This document shows positions 38,801 to 53,200 of a stretch of DNA of 64,000 nucleotides, piece by piece. The DNA comes from Lycocorax pyrrhopterus obiensis (lineage: Eukaryota > Chordata > Aves > Passeriformes > Paradisaeidae). The first letter of the stretch is position 1. Every line of letters begins with the position of its first letter. The translations under genes were made by a program, and so were the position numbers. The notes beneath the pieces were generated by a model. That model had not been told where the DNA came from, did not search any database, and saw nothing but the letters and a program-made list of their open reading frames with translations. The stretch lies in NCBI GenBank assembly GCA_014706295.1, contig JACSVZ010000004.1, positions 90,920,547 through 90,984,546 of the forward strand, given 5' to 3'.

Positions 38801-39429
38801 CTTAATAAAGACAAGCAAGAAAACTGTCATGTACTAACATCAAGAACACCACTGTAATGCTGAAGCCCTCTCCCTGTTTCCTAGTCCTGTTTAAATACCA
38901 AATCAGTAACTGAGCCCTTCAACTCCCAGCATAAGCCTAAAACAGTGTTGCATCCCATGTCTAGCACCACAGAATAGAAAAAGTTGAAATTTCCAAGAAT
39001 ATATTCTTTGCTATTCTAGTTTTGTGACCTCCTTTTCTTGGTCTCAACTGGCCATCTAATTTTTCCCTAAACCAGGTGTCCAGCTTCATGGACACAAATG
39101 AGGTTAATTTATATGTACATGCTACTCATAGTGTTCTAATTGTTTGTTTCAGATACAAGTTTTAGAAGTTTTTTTCTTTTTTTATATTTACTTCCAGTTG
39201 AGTGCTGAATTAGGCTGAACCTGGTTCCAATTGTTGCACAGCCATTCTGAAAACAACCCCTTTTCACTGCCATCCCAGCAACCTTTTGAGATGTCTTTCA
39301 ACCAGTATCTAGCCCATAACTTATATAATGGAGCGATGTTTTTAAAATCATCTGCATCAAGTCAGGCAGCTTGCAGCACTCTATATACATTTGGCTGAAA
39401 TTAACTGAAACCTTGAAGAAAACTTCTTC
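35811..39429. other. AT-rich non-coding stretch
   Basis: No recognisable gene, RNA or transposon; open frames are under about 85 codons and overlap on both strands. Confidence 0.55.
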
Positions 39430-39572
39430 ATCCATAGAAATATTCAAGGCCAGGCTGGATGGAGCTTGGAGCAACCTGGTCTAGTGGAAGGCGTCTCTGC
39501 CCATGGCAGGGGGGTTGGAGCTACAGGACCTTTAAGGACCCTTCCAACCCAAGCCATTCTGTGATTCTACGA
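39430..39572 (+). mobile_element. CR1 LINE 3'-end fragment (plus)
   Basis: About 140 bp of typical CR1 3' end: 'ATTCAAGGCCAGGCTGGATG', 'GCAACCTGGTCTAGTGGAAG', 'CCCATGGCAGGGGGGTTGGA', then 'CCCTTCCAACCCAAGCCATT' and the terminal octamer-like 'CTGTGATTCTACGA'. It is 5'-truncated and close to the family consensus as I remember it. It lies 200 bp from another CR1 end in the opposite orientation. Confidence 0.93.
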
Positions 39573-39772
39573 CAAGACCTACTGTCATTAAAAATGTGAA
39601 AACCCATTACAGAGTCTAAACCTGTACTACTATGTGTAATCTATTGTATTACTAACCAAAAAGATTGGACAGAATTCAGGCTTTATATCAAATTAATCAA
39701 ATTAATTGCTACTGGAGCAATCCTGATTGCTACTTTGAATACTTGTATAATACTGACACACTTAGGGAGTTT

Positions 39773-39850
39773 TCATAGAATCATAGAATGTTTTGAGTTG
39801 GAAGGAGCCTTTAAAGACCATCTAGTTCCACCTGCCCTGCCACGGGTAGC
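39773..39850 (-). mobile_element. CR1 LINE 3'-end fragment (minus)
   Basis: It begins with the reverse-complement terminal octamers 'CATAGAATCATAGAATG', followed by 'GAGTTGGAAGGAGCCTTTAA', 'GACCATCTAGTTCCACCTGC' and 'CCTGCCACGGGTAGC'. Only about 78 bp of the 3' end is present, in reverse orientation to the neighbouring copy at 39430-39572. Confidence 0.92.
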
Positions 39851-41865
39851 AAAGTTTTCTCAGCTGTCCTTGAATTATTCTAGTATTAACAATGAACCAG
39901 AAAACTTTCTAAACCAGCTGTTTCACACACTTGGATGTAAATGACCTGACTCTACAGATACTAATGTTATTTGTAGATACCACTGTCACAGAAAAACTAC
40001 TGAGTTGCATAATACAAGGCCTTACACCTGAAACATAGAATATGGAATGGAAATATTTATTGAAATCCTCTAATTTCTTTTATCATCAGTACTATAACTT
40101 TCCTCAATCACAAGGGGTTTACACCTCTGCTATAATTTTTTTTGTTTCTAAATTGTCTAAAATCATCCAATAAACTTTGTTCCACCAATTTTCACTACAT
40201 TTTTCACTAATGTCTTTGAGGAAACACACTTTTAAGTGCTTTGCTGTATCAGGTCCTCATAAAGGAAGGAGTCAGACCTACAGAAGCTTTCCTATCTCTC
40301 ACAACAGCAAGCCCAGGAGCCAGTTCTGTATCATTTTAATGTACGCAGCCATATTTGGAAATCATCTTTGCATTTTTTAGCCAGCTTAAGGTGATCCGTA
40401 ACAAAGACAAACTCATTGAACTCTAAAACATTACATTAATAGATTCCCTGGAACCAGTAGTGAACATCCCAGGCAGAAGATAAAGGTACTTTGGAATTGC
40501 AAACAAATAGTCAGTCATAAAATAAAAGGAAAAGAAAAAAAAAAAAAAGAGAGCAAATGCTTCCAAAGGCCTCAGGAAGGTAGAGTTCAGTTATAGTTTC
40601 TCCAGACAGCTTCACTTCAAAAAACCTAACCAGCACACACAGGTTGAAAAAAAAGGTTTATTATGTTTTAATATTAAGAAATCGGAAGGAGAAAAAATAC
40701 CTAGATGGAATGCAAGTATGCAGCCTTTGCTAGATGCATACATGCCCTTTAATTCATTTGAATAAAATACTTGATGTTGAAAATCATCATTGCATCAATA
40801 TGTCTAACCTGATTTCTTTATTTTGCATAACATAAGAAAACAGGCACTTAATTCCCACAGATTTATTTCCCAGTGTGTAATAGGAATGTGAGCGTATTAA
40901 GTGAAAAACACTTAAGGATTGAAAATAAGGATTGTCACTGGGATGGCAGTTGTTTCATAAATATATGCCAATATAAAATGCAGAGATGGTCAAGGGTCAC
41001 TGATGACAGTTAACTCATATTTTAGTGTGATTTACTTATTGACTGTTCAACTTTAAATATTACAAGTGCATCCCAAAGTCAATATCTGTGACATCAATTA
41101 AGCTATCCTGTTAATAATTTCAAGGCTGAAATTAATGAAAATAGGCTAAATTATTTTCTTGACTTTCTGCAAAGATCACTTCTAAATTAATCAATAGAAT
41201 GAACTAGGTACTACAGTTAAGGAGATATACAGAAATAAGAATATTTTTAAAGTGCTCATTTTACCACAGATGGAAGGATGGGGGAAGGAAAGAAAGGAGG
41301 ACAAAAATATATTTGAGAATTAAGAAGTTATCATGCCTTAATTCCTGTTTAACTGGAAGACAATCCGCAGCTGGATATATTAATTGACTTTTTAAAACTG
41401 AGCTTTTAAACTATGACTTTCCTCTTATGCTTCCAATTCAAACAGATTAAGCAGGATTATTTCACCATGGTGGCTGTGTTGGCCTACATCATTTGCTTTT
41501 CAACTAATATCAGAAATAGAGGCAAAATGTTATTTTTTTTTTTAAATTTTTAATTTGGGTTTAAAAAATAACTACAGGACAAACATTCTTGTTATCTAGG
41601 AACAGCGATCACGTTTTCTTACCTCTGTAAGAAGAAATTTCAATGCAATCCCACCACACTTTAAGAAAAAAAGAGTACAATGCCAGATTCACTTTTTCCA
41701 CAAGAGGCTTAGAAAAAAAATGGTTAAAAGGCAAGAAACTACTTTAACATCTTCTCTTGGAAAAGAGAAGGCTCAAATCAAGGGCACTACTTTCCAGGTA
41801 CATAGAATACTATTGCAAAAACAAGTAAAAATCAAATATTCTCTTTGTCCATGGTGGACAGACCA
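39851..41865. other. AT-rich non-coding stretch
   Basis: No gene or transposon recognised. It contains an A13 run near 40536-40548 and T/A-rich low-complexity sequence near 41530-41570. Confidence 0.55.
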
Positions 41866-41869
41866 ATAA

Positions 41870-42125
41870 TAAGTTTAAAGTTGCAACAGGGTATATTCTG
41901 TTTAAAATATTTTGCACAGTATCTAATAGTAAGACTAATCAAATACAGACTTACTTTGCTTCAGAAAGTTGTGGAACCTGTCACAGGCTGCACAACCATG
42001 AGGATTTACCTCCAAAAAGGCACAAATAGAGCTTTCCTTGGACCAGGGGAAGAGACTGTCCAAATTTCAAATAATCTTCCAGACCTAGAGGTCTTCTCCA
42101 ATTATCTGAATGATTTAAAAAACTT
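41870..42125 (+). mobile_element. Probable very old CR1 remnant
   Basis: Scattered matches appear in CR1 order: 'AAGTTGCAACAGGGTATATT' resembles the AAGTTGCACCAGGGAAGGTT block seen in the copy at 30600-31605. It is followed by 'GCTTCAGAAAGTTGTGGAA' and, near the end, 'GAGGTCTTCTCCAATTATC' with 'TGAATGATTT'. The spacing is roughly right, but the identity between these anchors is poor. A database alignment would be needed to confirm it. Confidence 0.4.
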
Positions 42126-43970
42126 GTGGCCATCACATCAAATAGATACAATTTAAATGAAAAATGCAGTTTTTTAAAATTAAATTAGATTAAATAATAT
42201 GCCTTCAGCCAGAATTCTTGTATATATCACATTCTCCAAAAAGTCAAAATTATTGCAGTATTATTTCATTAAACTGCATGCAAAATTAGTTATTAATTCC
42301 ATAAGAAGTTGTGTGTATAGGCAGATTGTATTATAAGTTAAAAGTTACCATCCATTAGGAAGTTATTAAATGTGACAATGTAAAACAAGCTTATGAAGAG
42401 ACAGAGACACTACTCAACTGTACCAGAGACCCTAAATTATGGACAACCCTTATCATCATCTATAAATTTAGGTAATACCAATTCAGGATACCTGGAATGG
42501 AAAAATGTTTCTGAAAAACAGATCCCTGGCAACAGCAATCAATTGTGTTAGAGAAGACATGCTGTTTGTGGGAGTCTGGAAACTCAGTGTAAAGAGCAAC
42601 ACTATGCTATGACTGCCCTGCCTTCACCTTGCTGGCAACAGTGCAAGTAGAAAACACAGTGAAGTTAAAAGAATGGAATGCAAATTCCATCTTTATTGCC
42701 TATCCAGAAAAGAAAAGAAAAAAAAAAACCCTCATAACAATATACAACAACAACGACAACAAAAAAGGAGAACGCATATCTTCATTTCTGCTGAAAAATT
42801 AGCTCACTCTTGGCACTTCCATACCATCCTATTCACATGGATTGCGACAAAATTCAAAAATGAATGTGCTGTGCACACATGCCCCATACCAGGAGAAAGA
42901 AGAGGGGAACGAAACACCAAAATATTTTTACTGCAAACTAAACCTCCCAGGTTCTCCTAGAATGCTCAGTGTTAAGCCAACATCAGATTTCTTGAATGAG
43001 GAAAGAAATATTTATGGTGCAGTATTTATACCTTAGTCAAGAGCTCCAACAGGAAGGCAACGAAATTCAAGTTAAATAACGACACAGTTTTGTAGGAAGC
43101 CATATGTCTTCTATAATGCCAAACAAAGATGCCAGTAACAGTTAAAGATGCTCTGAGTTTTACAGCCAAGCATTACACAACATCAAAAAGCTAAGAATCT
43201 GGTAGCCCTAAAGATTACTTTAATCAAGAGGAAGTATAGTGAATAGCAACCTAGGAAGTGTTTCTTATATAATTAAAAAAAAAAAAAAGAAAAAAATTCA
43301 GGTAAGTTATAAAGAACAAAATTAAAAGATCAAAAAGAAATCCAGCAAAACTAGTGAGGTAATAATTAAAAAATCCTATGGGGAACTGCAAAACAGTAGG
43401 CATGAGAATCAGCAAAATATCTAATAAAGTGATAAAGCTGTCAAATTTTTAAAAAAGGATGAAAATAACTACCCACAATGAAGAAGATTTGAGTTATTGG
43501 CTATGCTGAGTTATGAAAGGTCCTAAGGAAAAGGAAAACATAGAAAATCAGTGAATATATCTGTGATCTGTGATGCTCTTGAATGACAGTTCAAAAAAAC
43601 CAAAATGATGAAATGGCATAGGATGTCTCCCACAAGGGCTTAAACAATGGAGACTCAAAAGAAGAAAGATGACCACAGCCTCCCCACATAAATTACTGGA
43701 GTAAAGAAGTTGGAGACCAGATCTAGCAGAAAACAGTGAAAGCAGCCCAGCAACTATCACTTACAATGATTTCCAACAGAGTAATATCTTAATGCCTACA
43801 AGGCTGATATTTTGAAGATGCCAACCTTAAGGCCAAAATCTGCCTTCCAATATGAAGGTCAATCTCATGACAATTGAAAGGACAAGCAATCAAATCTATC
43901 TCAGAGTTTACCCCTTCTTCAATTTTAATTCAAATAACGGGTACAACCAAAATCAAAAACACCACAGACT
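42126..43970. other. AT-rich non-coding stretch
   Basis: No gene recognised. Simple sequence includes an A-rich and ACA-rich segment near 42713-42765 and an A14 run at 43275-43288. Frames of 95 codons (plus, 42673-42960) and 70 codons (minus, 43548-43760) show no motif. Confidence 0.55.
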
Positions 43971-43973
43971 CAT

Positions 43974-44268
43974 CTTCAAAAATCATCTAGTCTAAACCCC
44001 CCTGCCATGGGCAGGAACATCTTTCACTAGATCAGATTGTTCAAAGTCCTATCCAGCCTAATTTTGAACACTTCTGATGTGTTCAAAATGTCATCTACCA
44101 CTTTCATTGTAAACAAATTCTTCCTTATGTTCAATCCAAAACTACCCTCTTTCAGTTTAAAACCAATGCTCAGTGCTCACTACAGGCCTTGGTAAAAAGT
44201 GTTTCTCCGCCTTTTTTATAAGCCCCCTTTATATGTTCAATGATGTATGCTGCAATCTATCTCTTTTC
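43974..44268 (-). mobile_element. CR1 LINE fragment (minus)
   Basis: Reverse-oriented CR1: 'AATCATCTAGTCTAAACCCC', 'CCTGCCATGGGCAGGAACAT', 'CTTTCACTAGATCAGATTG', 'AATTCTTCCTTATGTTCAAT', 'ACTACCCTCTTTCAGTTTAA' and 'CACTACAGGCCTTGGTAAAA' follow the expected order for about 295 bp. The terminal octamers are missing or decayed, and the coding side has accumulated many changes, so this is an older copy than those at 39.4 and 61.4 kb. Confidence 0.9.
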
Positions 44269-47200
44269 AAGTAAACACAAGAAACGGAAAGACAATCATA
44301 ATGAAGGTTTATGGACTGCCCCTCATGGAAAACAAAAAAAGGCAAAATAAAATACTATTACTCTTTCAAAAACATCTCTGTCTACGCAGGCTGATGTGCC
44401 TTCATTTGCATCTTCCGTTAATAGTTATGAAAAAGCACGAGGGGCTCCCTCATGGAGCCTGTCTCCCTGAAGCAGTAAAAAGTGTCTCAAGGGCCCCTGT
44501 CAAACCTGATGCCCTACCTAAATTGGCTTTCTTTTGGGTGATACCAAGACACTTGTGTTTGCACACAAAGAAGTAGATACCTTAAGCACCATCCAACAGC
44601 CTACTTCTTATTGAACCTCAAAGTCTTTGAGGGACACCATTTGTCACCATTGTATCTAACATCCAAAATCCAGATAGATTATCTCAGTCCCTGTTGCAGT
44701 AACAATATTCATAATACAGCTAAAGAATCAGAAAATAAAAACCTACAAATTGGGGTTTTGCTGTCTACCATAACCATGAGTACATCAAGGCTTTGAGTGA
44801 TGATTTGTCATTCTCTAGATCAGCAACTTTCCTTCATTAGCACACCCATTCCCACCAGTTTCTCTAAAGCCTTTTTAAATTGACTACCATGAAGTAAAGT
44901 TATCAACTGATTTAGTTAGATACTTAACACAGCAGGTGTTCAATGAAATAAGCATCATAAACTTTTTATAGCAAAGGAAAAGTATTTTTCTTACGCTATG
45001 GCAGTTCTTTAGGTTGCTAAAGTGTATTTAATGTTACAAACCAGATCAAAGGTGAATACCTCATTGCCATCCTGCAGCCTAGGGGAAGAGTTCAGAGTAA
45101 ATTCCTAGTAACCTGAGTGCCAGCAATCTTTTCAGAACATGAAAATCAAACAGGCTTCTCCATTCCTAACCTTCGCTATTTGAGCTTTGACTTTTCACTC
45201 CCCATAAACCATTCAAGAAGTACAGCATACAAATAGCATTTATTGACTCATTTGAACAATTTATTCAGTTTTAATCTTTGAAAATTTCCTTACCCTTTTC
45301 AGCATAGTTAGTCACCTTGAAACTGGTTTCACAGAATGAAGGTTTTAAAACAGAAGGCAAGATCAGCAATCATGCAGGAATTTTGTTGTATTGTCAGTGA
45401 GTATGAAGTTTGCCACCTCAACTCAAGTACCCTGGGTTGGCACATGACTGCAAGACACACGGTCCTCAGCGCTGCAGGGGGTGCACTGCCTGCTTCTGCC
45501 TGCAACCTGCCAGTCCTCCCAGCCAGAGCAGGGGGGGAAGAGGTCAGTGTTTGGCACTCTAGAATGTACAGAACACGTTGCTGAGTAAATACTTCAAGAC
45601 CGCAATTGTGCATGGCTCGGGAAGATGACACTCCACTTTTTGAGGTGTAATTTGTTCCACAAAAGGCTGTCTAATTCTTAGACAGCAGTCTGTACCTTTC
45701 CAGCTATGCCCCAAAAGACCATGCAACATAAGCACGTTCAAAAGAATCACAGGCAAAAGAAGCTATTATTTTCTGCATTAGCTAGCAACAAGTATACTTC
45801 TACACTTTAAGATTTTCCTAGTTCTGAAGCACTTCATAAAAGCACTCACTACTCTCCTCTGAGCCAAGCAAATATTACTAGCAGCAAGCACTGGCACATA
45901 CCAACTCACCACTGGGTTAGAAAAATGATTTAAGAGCAAGTAAAAGCCCTCAAAGCTAGAAGATAAGTCTTCAGTGAAAATTAAATAGATACTTTACTGT
46001 TTGAATGGTTGAATGAACAATATCTGTCACCAGACAAATTTGGACAGATAATAATAAAATAAATGTCCTCCTAACGGGGAGGCTTATAATACAGTGCATT
46101 TGTTTACTGTGTCTTATCAGTATTACAGTTTCCATAGAAACGGGAGAGAGAAAATTTTAGCACTGGGCAACAAATTCTAATGATCTTTGGTAAAGAATCA
46201 TTATATATATTTAGTGCAAATACAATACATTAGAAAGATTTGTACTCAGGTATATGAAGCATTGATCACTAGTCCTAATGGACAGATGCTCATAGCTGTA
46301 GATGATTTCCAAATCTTTATGGTAAGGAAAGAAAGGACACATCCTTTAACACATGGTATTAGCAGTCCACACCATCCCGATCCTTCCTCTTCAGCTTTTC
46401 AATTTTGTATTGCTTTCTCCAACTGCCCTCCAAATTAGAAGGGGAGCAAAAAGTACTGAAGCATTTTCAATATATACATGCCTTTCCCTGAGGCTTATCT
46501 TATCCCTTACATTTATAATCACCTGCAGCTTAACCATGATGTAATTTCTTATGCCTTGTGGGCTGATTTCTGTGACTCACAATTTCCAAATATATTTGTG
46601 AAGGTGGCTCATGAATTAAACTTCTGTCAGCTGAAGCCTCCAGCATTGTTCTGCCCATGTTCAGTATGGAGGCTCATGGCTCACAAGGTTTAATGGTACA
46701 GTACAGAGGATCAGTCCTTGGTTTATAAAGGACATTCAAGGAGCCATTACATAAGGTAAGAAAAACTGCAAGTGCCCCCATGGCTTTTTGTCATCCCATC
46801 GCTATTCTTTGGTAAGTTTAGGTTTCCTATATATACCACTGAAAATCTGCAGATGATTCATCCCCAGGGTTTGCTGTCAAATGAGCGCAGTTGTGAGTTA
46901 TGCTTCTCATAGTTTCCGTGGTACTGTAGTCTTACCCTCACTTCTTCCCTGTTTTTAAGCTGTGTCCAGATAAGACCTGGGGAACTCTGGGACAGCAGCT
47001 TTGGCCAACTACATATTCAAACTCCTTCACTTAAGCATTTAACTACCTAAGTCTAGCAAACCAACATATTTTAATAAAATTAATACAACCTACAAGTGAC
47101 AACATGCATCTAATCTTGTACAATGACTTTCATAGAGAAATACTGAAATATCATCCTCCTTTATGGTGAAACACCTTCACTTTCTCTGCTCCTTTCCTGC

Positions 47201-50200
47201 CCCAATGATCTTTTTGTCAAGAAGGATAAGTTAATGTGTCAGGTTTTGCTGTTCCCAGGCTCTTCGCTTGCTTTTCCCTGCTTAACAGCATCGCTCCTCT
47301 TGGCTGGCAGGTTGGGAGAGATTCTCTGGAGATACAGCTGGTGTCTTACCCAATGCACAGTCACACTGAGACAACTGAACCACATGCATGGAAACATTTG
47401 CTACCGTTTAATCTCAAGTGCAGAGGGTGCAGCACTGCCTCTGGTAATATACTTCTACAATAAGCACCACTAACGGCTTTGGGGATCATATGCATAATTG
47501 ATGCAGAAATGTTTGATATTTCCCATTGTGACAGAAAGGAGACAAGTGGTTAAATTGCTTCCTGTTGTGTATGACTGTAGACATTAGCAGCTGTTATTTA
47601 TAGCTCCTATAGTATCCCAAAAGGCAGGAGAACCACGTCATACAGCATTACTACAAATAAAATCATTCTAGCAAAGTAAACCATTTTAAACATAGATACT
47701 ATGGCTGTAGAATGGAAAGCATGAACAGCTCAGATGTTTTGATAACAAAATATATGTTTTAGTACTTCCATCCAACCAGCTAATACAAGAAGATATAGGA
47801 AGGACAGGAAAACTGTACATTAATAAAGTCAGCTGAAAGAAAAAAGGTACATCTGGAAAAAGTCTCCACCAGTACATCAGTGGAAGAGGGATGTCTTTTT
47901 CTGGAAAATGCACAACTAGAATGAAAGAGAACTCTGATGGTTTTAATCATGGAGATGCTTGCATGCTAAATCTTTTTTAAACTGTTATTCTATCCTAGGG
48001 AGTTAAATACTAGTTCAAAACATGAGGCAGACTATTCCAAATTAAGAAGCATGCCTTACAGCAGGCAAAGATTGTTCAGGCATCTTATGAAAATAAAAGT
48101 TATCTAATACTGTGGGCATCTTAGATACAGAACCCAATTCCCCATATTCTCCCACTCTTCTAGTAAAAAGGGGTGGTGGAGGAGTGGGGGGTGGGTGAAG
48201 AAGGACAAAATAAAGCAAACAAGAGTTCATAAAATAGATTTCTTTTAAGAAGTTAGCAATGTGAACTCTAGTCCTTATTTTTTCTAACTTACATTCTTTT
48301 TTTAAGAAAACTTTTATGACAAATCCCATTATTCCCACAAACCTGAAAAAAAAATGTTTTACTTTTCAAAACCTTGAAGAGCATCCATCAGTTTGGAGGA
48401 TTGCGATACAAATGATGTGAATCTGAAATAAAAGACTGGTGGTCACTTCCAATGCTGTTTCGATTGCTTACTCCTCTGGGTGTCTTCAAAGCTCATGAAC
48501 AGATATCTCTTTAGGATAACAATCTACTTAAACAGTTAATTTACAATTTAAGGTAAAAAGTAATATAATTAAATGTTTAAAAAATGGTACCAGATAAAAC
48601 ATATCCATTACTTCTATACTTTGCACAACTGACTTATGTATGATTAATGCATACCAGCCAAGAGGTCTGATCTTGCTTTAGAGGTGCCTCAACATAGCAG
48701 GAGAGGCAGGATGCTACTGAAGCGAGGAATGCAGATACTTTTGTGTAGGCACCCCTGAGAGCTTTAAAAGGTAAGGGAATAATTTATTTTGGCCCACAGT
48801 CAAATTTCTCTAAGGGTAATGAAATATCAGTGTGGTCTACTGAACCCACGTAAAACTAATTAATTCAGGAGCCCTCCAGCATTATAGCTATATTCCTCTG
48901 CGACCTATAAGAATTCCCTGTGCTCCTCGCCATTGGCTTACAGTTGTTCTAGAAAAACATACTAACATTTTTCCTTACTCACTGTATGGGTAGAAATGTC
49001 TGTCTTTTGATTTCTCTGCTCAGTTACACACTCTTTACCTCTACCCACACACTGCACTGTGTTGGCCAAAACATACCTTTTGGCAGTGAACTTCAAAACC
49101 ATGTTCCTCCGCAAGAGAGTGCCCGTGTACAGTACACTCACACACACGGAGCCCCTCAGTCCACGTGATTTACATACTGCCTGGGCAACCGTTTCACAAA
49201 TAGATGAAAGCACAATAAAATAAAAATCCCAAACTGCAGCATACAGAAATCAGCCATTCTACTTACAGCTTTCATTTATCAAGGCTTACTCATATTATTA
49301 ACATGGCCAGTTATCAGAGCTGCCGGCAGTTTCTGCGGCTGACGATGCACAGTTCTCTCTTCCTTCAGCAGCTGAGCTGTACACATTGGAATGCTTTACA
49401 AAACATTTCAGAAATAAAGGTCAAGTAAGCTTTCTTGAAAGGGATGCTGTTTTCTGGAGAGAATTTCCTTCCTACACACCTTTAGCTACCAGGACTCTTA
49501 TGATGTTAGGCAAAGAGACTGCAAACACACATGCTCACATCTGCCTCTAGAATTAAGCTTCACCAAGCCAGAATTCTTTCTTCAGTCCCTGTTCCCCCCC
49601 CACATACGAGGGTAAGACTTTTGAGAAAGTGCTGTTTTACAGCTAATGGTTTACATCCAGTCCCGAGAGCACAGGGGTTAGGCAACACTTGCCTTTCAGG
49701 GAAGTGTATTTCATCAGTCTTGAAACATTTAACGTGACATCTAAACATTAGTGAAGTCTTTTGTTCAGTGTTTTGGTTTTAAGACTACATAGTTTTGGGT
49801 GAAGTACAACTGTGACTTCTCATAACAGTAATAAAAGGGGAAAAACACCTCCCTGGATGAGCTAGTTGTAGTAGAGGACCTGGAACTCCAAGAAAGTCTT
49901 TGTATTATGCTCGCAACCAACTAGGACACCATGCAAAGACTGAAGCACCAGCACTGTGTGCTTTGAGCATGCTTCTTACACAGCAAGCAGAATGGCACAG
50001 AGATCTGTGCCAGCTGGAGCCTTAAAACATTTTTATGCTCACACATATCCAGTCTTCTAGCCTGTCCAATTATTTTAAGTGGACTAATATGTGTTGATTA
50101 TTTTATAGCTAAAAGTCTGGATACTGAAGTCTGAGGTCCTATTGGTCTTGAGATAATAGACCGAACCCCTGTGAAGTATGAGTCTACCCCAAACTGCCTA

Positions 50201-53200
50201 TATTTTTGCACACACAGAGACCAGATTTTAGTGGATCAAGATGAACAATCTTAGGTACATGCAGATCCAATAAGACAAGGCAGTCTTCTGGCTAGTTTGA
50301 GATTGAAAGTTCCTTATTCTAGATAGACATCTAGCAGTACTAACTCTAAAATGGCCACTGGGTATTGCCAAACATCCTTTCAGCAGTTTATTCTTTCACA
50401 GTCCAGTTCAATTCTTCCTTCTTCATCCTCTTCTGGTGATCCCAAACACCTCTACAGAGTCGTGGTAACAGGTATTGCTTGTAACAGCTCCAATAATGAG
50501 TTTTATTTATTTTTGAATTTGCAGAAGTTGGCATCATATGCCTATCCAACTAAAAGCAAAACAACCTTGATGCCAAGGTAAGAGAACTTCCGGATTAACT
50601 AGAAGATTAAGAAAATAGTTATTCTTCCTTTATTTTCACCCCTCTAATTCCCATTTCCATGGAAACTGGGCTGGAAAGTACCAGCAGGCAGCCTGCAGCT
50701 GAACATCTGAATGAGAATGCTCATGTTTAACTCAGCAAGCAGACAGCAGGTGAAATCTGCAGGAACTGTCTAAAATCTATAGCTACATCTTGAAAGCAAA
50801 AGGACAACCTCCGTTTCAGCAAAGAACTTCTAAAGAGGATGATATATCACCCTAGTGAATATTCTTGTGTGGCAGTAGTTGATAATCTGACTTCCTCTTT
50901 GATAAAAGAGGATATGATAGGAAAAAATTTCTTTATCACAATGGCACAAGACAAAAATTCATCACAATTAATTTAATACTTCAAAATGTTCAGATGGAAG
51001 ATAATATGCTAGTGAATATGGTAAAGATATTTTTGTAACAGGACTTTGGCTTCTGAACACTATGCTGTAACTCCTTCTGTGAAATCAAACTGGCTGCTGT
51101 ACAGTTCATACATACACATTGTCAGCCCAGTCATCTGGATGGCTCTTCTTACAAACATCCATTGCATTTCAATAAATACATATACACATATTTATAAAAA
51201 TTAAGGTAGCAGGTAGCAACGTATTTGCTAGTTATAAAAAGCATTGGTTTTGAGCACCAATTCGCACTCCTTGTATTTTAAAAGCTAATAAGGCAACACA
51301 GTTGTAGTTAAAGAAAAAAAGAGCTATGTTAACTTCTTTATCCAATTTAGTAAAGTTTAGTGCAGGAATTCTATTTAATACCATCTTAGATTTTTCTACT
51401 GTTCAATATTTGCTCTTCAAGAAACAGGAAGAAAAGCAAACAAGCAAAGGATGAAACATTCCTGTCTTGGGCTGTACTTTACCCAATGAAGAGATTTGTT
51501 ATTATTAAATTCCTGCTTTTGTATATAAAGCAATTACCACTCTCTCAAGAAGATATTACTCATTCTTTGCAGAAAGCAGAACATTGGTCACACTTTCTTT
51601 CAGTGTAATTTTAGGCAATGCAGTGGACAAAAGAGGATGATTATAATGAAGGATTTAACATCTTGCTCAAGTTCAATATCAGCACACAAGAGATAACCCA
51701 AAAATGGGTTACGAAGAAACTTGAGACAGCATCAATATTTTTTACTTTTTTTTTTTTTAAGAGTGTTGCTCAAAGTTTAAGACCGCTATTTATCAGAATC
51801 AAATCAGCAAGATAGCTGCAGATGCTCTTTATTGTACCTGTGTTCTCCTTCACAATGAGAGGGGAAATTCAAGATTAAAGCGTCAAAGAATGAATCAGCC
51901 CAAGAAGCTGCTAGTGACTATTGATTCATTCCTTCCTTTGGGATCTTCAGTGGAAAAGATGAGTCCAAATTTGCAGTCCATCACATATCAAACTCACGGC
52001 TACAATGGAAAAGAATAGCATAGAAGCTGTTTGTGCAATTTCCTCACACGACAGAAAACTAATAATTGTGTATCAAAAGCACAACAGAGACAGACAAAAC
52101 ACACAGCTATCAACATCCCCGCAGTGCAAGAATGTCCATTTAACAGCTGCAGCAATGTAAAAATCACACCAAGCGCCTTCTATTAATGAGTCCCATAATG
52201 TTTTACTGCACCAAGTATATTTGTGCTCACCTTGAGGATCATTTATTGTGCCAGATCACGATACAGGGAGCCCTGGGATAAGCAAAAATCAAACTCCAAA
52301 TAATTCACTTATCTGCTCTAAGACTGCTTAAACACAGCATACACAAAAGCATAAGCTTTCAGATACATTTCCTCTTTTCATTTGCATGAAATTTTCTATG
52401 GCTAAACAACCCACATGTACTGCCTGAAGAGTTCTACTTCAAGCAAGACTGGAAATAAAAATAAATTTTAAAAATACATACATTTAAATAAAAAGCAACA
52501 CACAGCATGGTACATTGACTTCTCTGTTTCAAATCTGCATTCCTATCCCTCAATTTTTTGTTTCATTTAGGAATGCCAAAACATATTGCATTTAATGGCT
52601 ATCTTCATTTTGAGGGTAGAAACCAAGGGCACTGCTCATACTGCATGAACAGCTCTCTTATCCATTACCATAACGAAAAACCTTACTAAGGGAAGGAGGA
52701 AGGAGGAAGGACAGCCTTAGTATATGTCTAAGGTTTACAGAAGTGATCCTCCAGTAATGGGAAGGACTTCTGAATTGGCTCAAGATTTCCTAGTAATGGG
52801 ATGGATCATTGCTGGAAAATATTTATAAAGGGAATATGAGGGTGGTGGATGCCCATCAAAATGGGTGGGTTATTTCTCCCAGCTGGAGCTGGAGAGAGAA
52901 AGGGTTATAATTCAAGAAAATAAGCAAGCTGCTCCCCATCAGGTCATTAGTACGTTCACACTGTTTCCCCTTATGATCACGTTACTAACTCCTGTACAGA
53001 GCATGTAGCTGCTTTTCTTCCAATTAACTTTATAACTGCTAATGCATCCCAGTTGTTGCTGTCTGGTTAGGAGATGGAAAGAAACTGAGCACGGCCATCA
53101 ATACAGTATGATTCTGGCATACAAGATGGAAGTGTAGAATAAAGGTGTCTGGTTTGGGATCTTTTGCTTCTTGAGGCATAGAGTATGTGACAAATACAGG

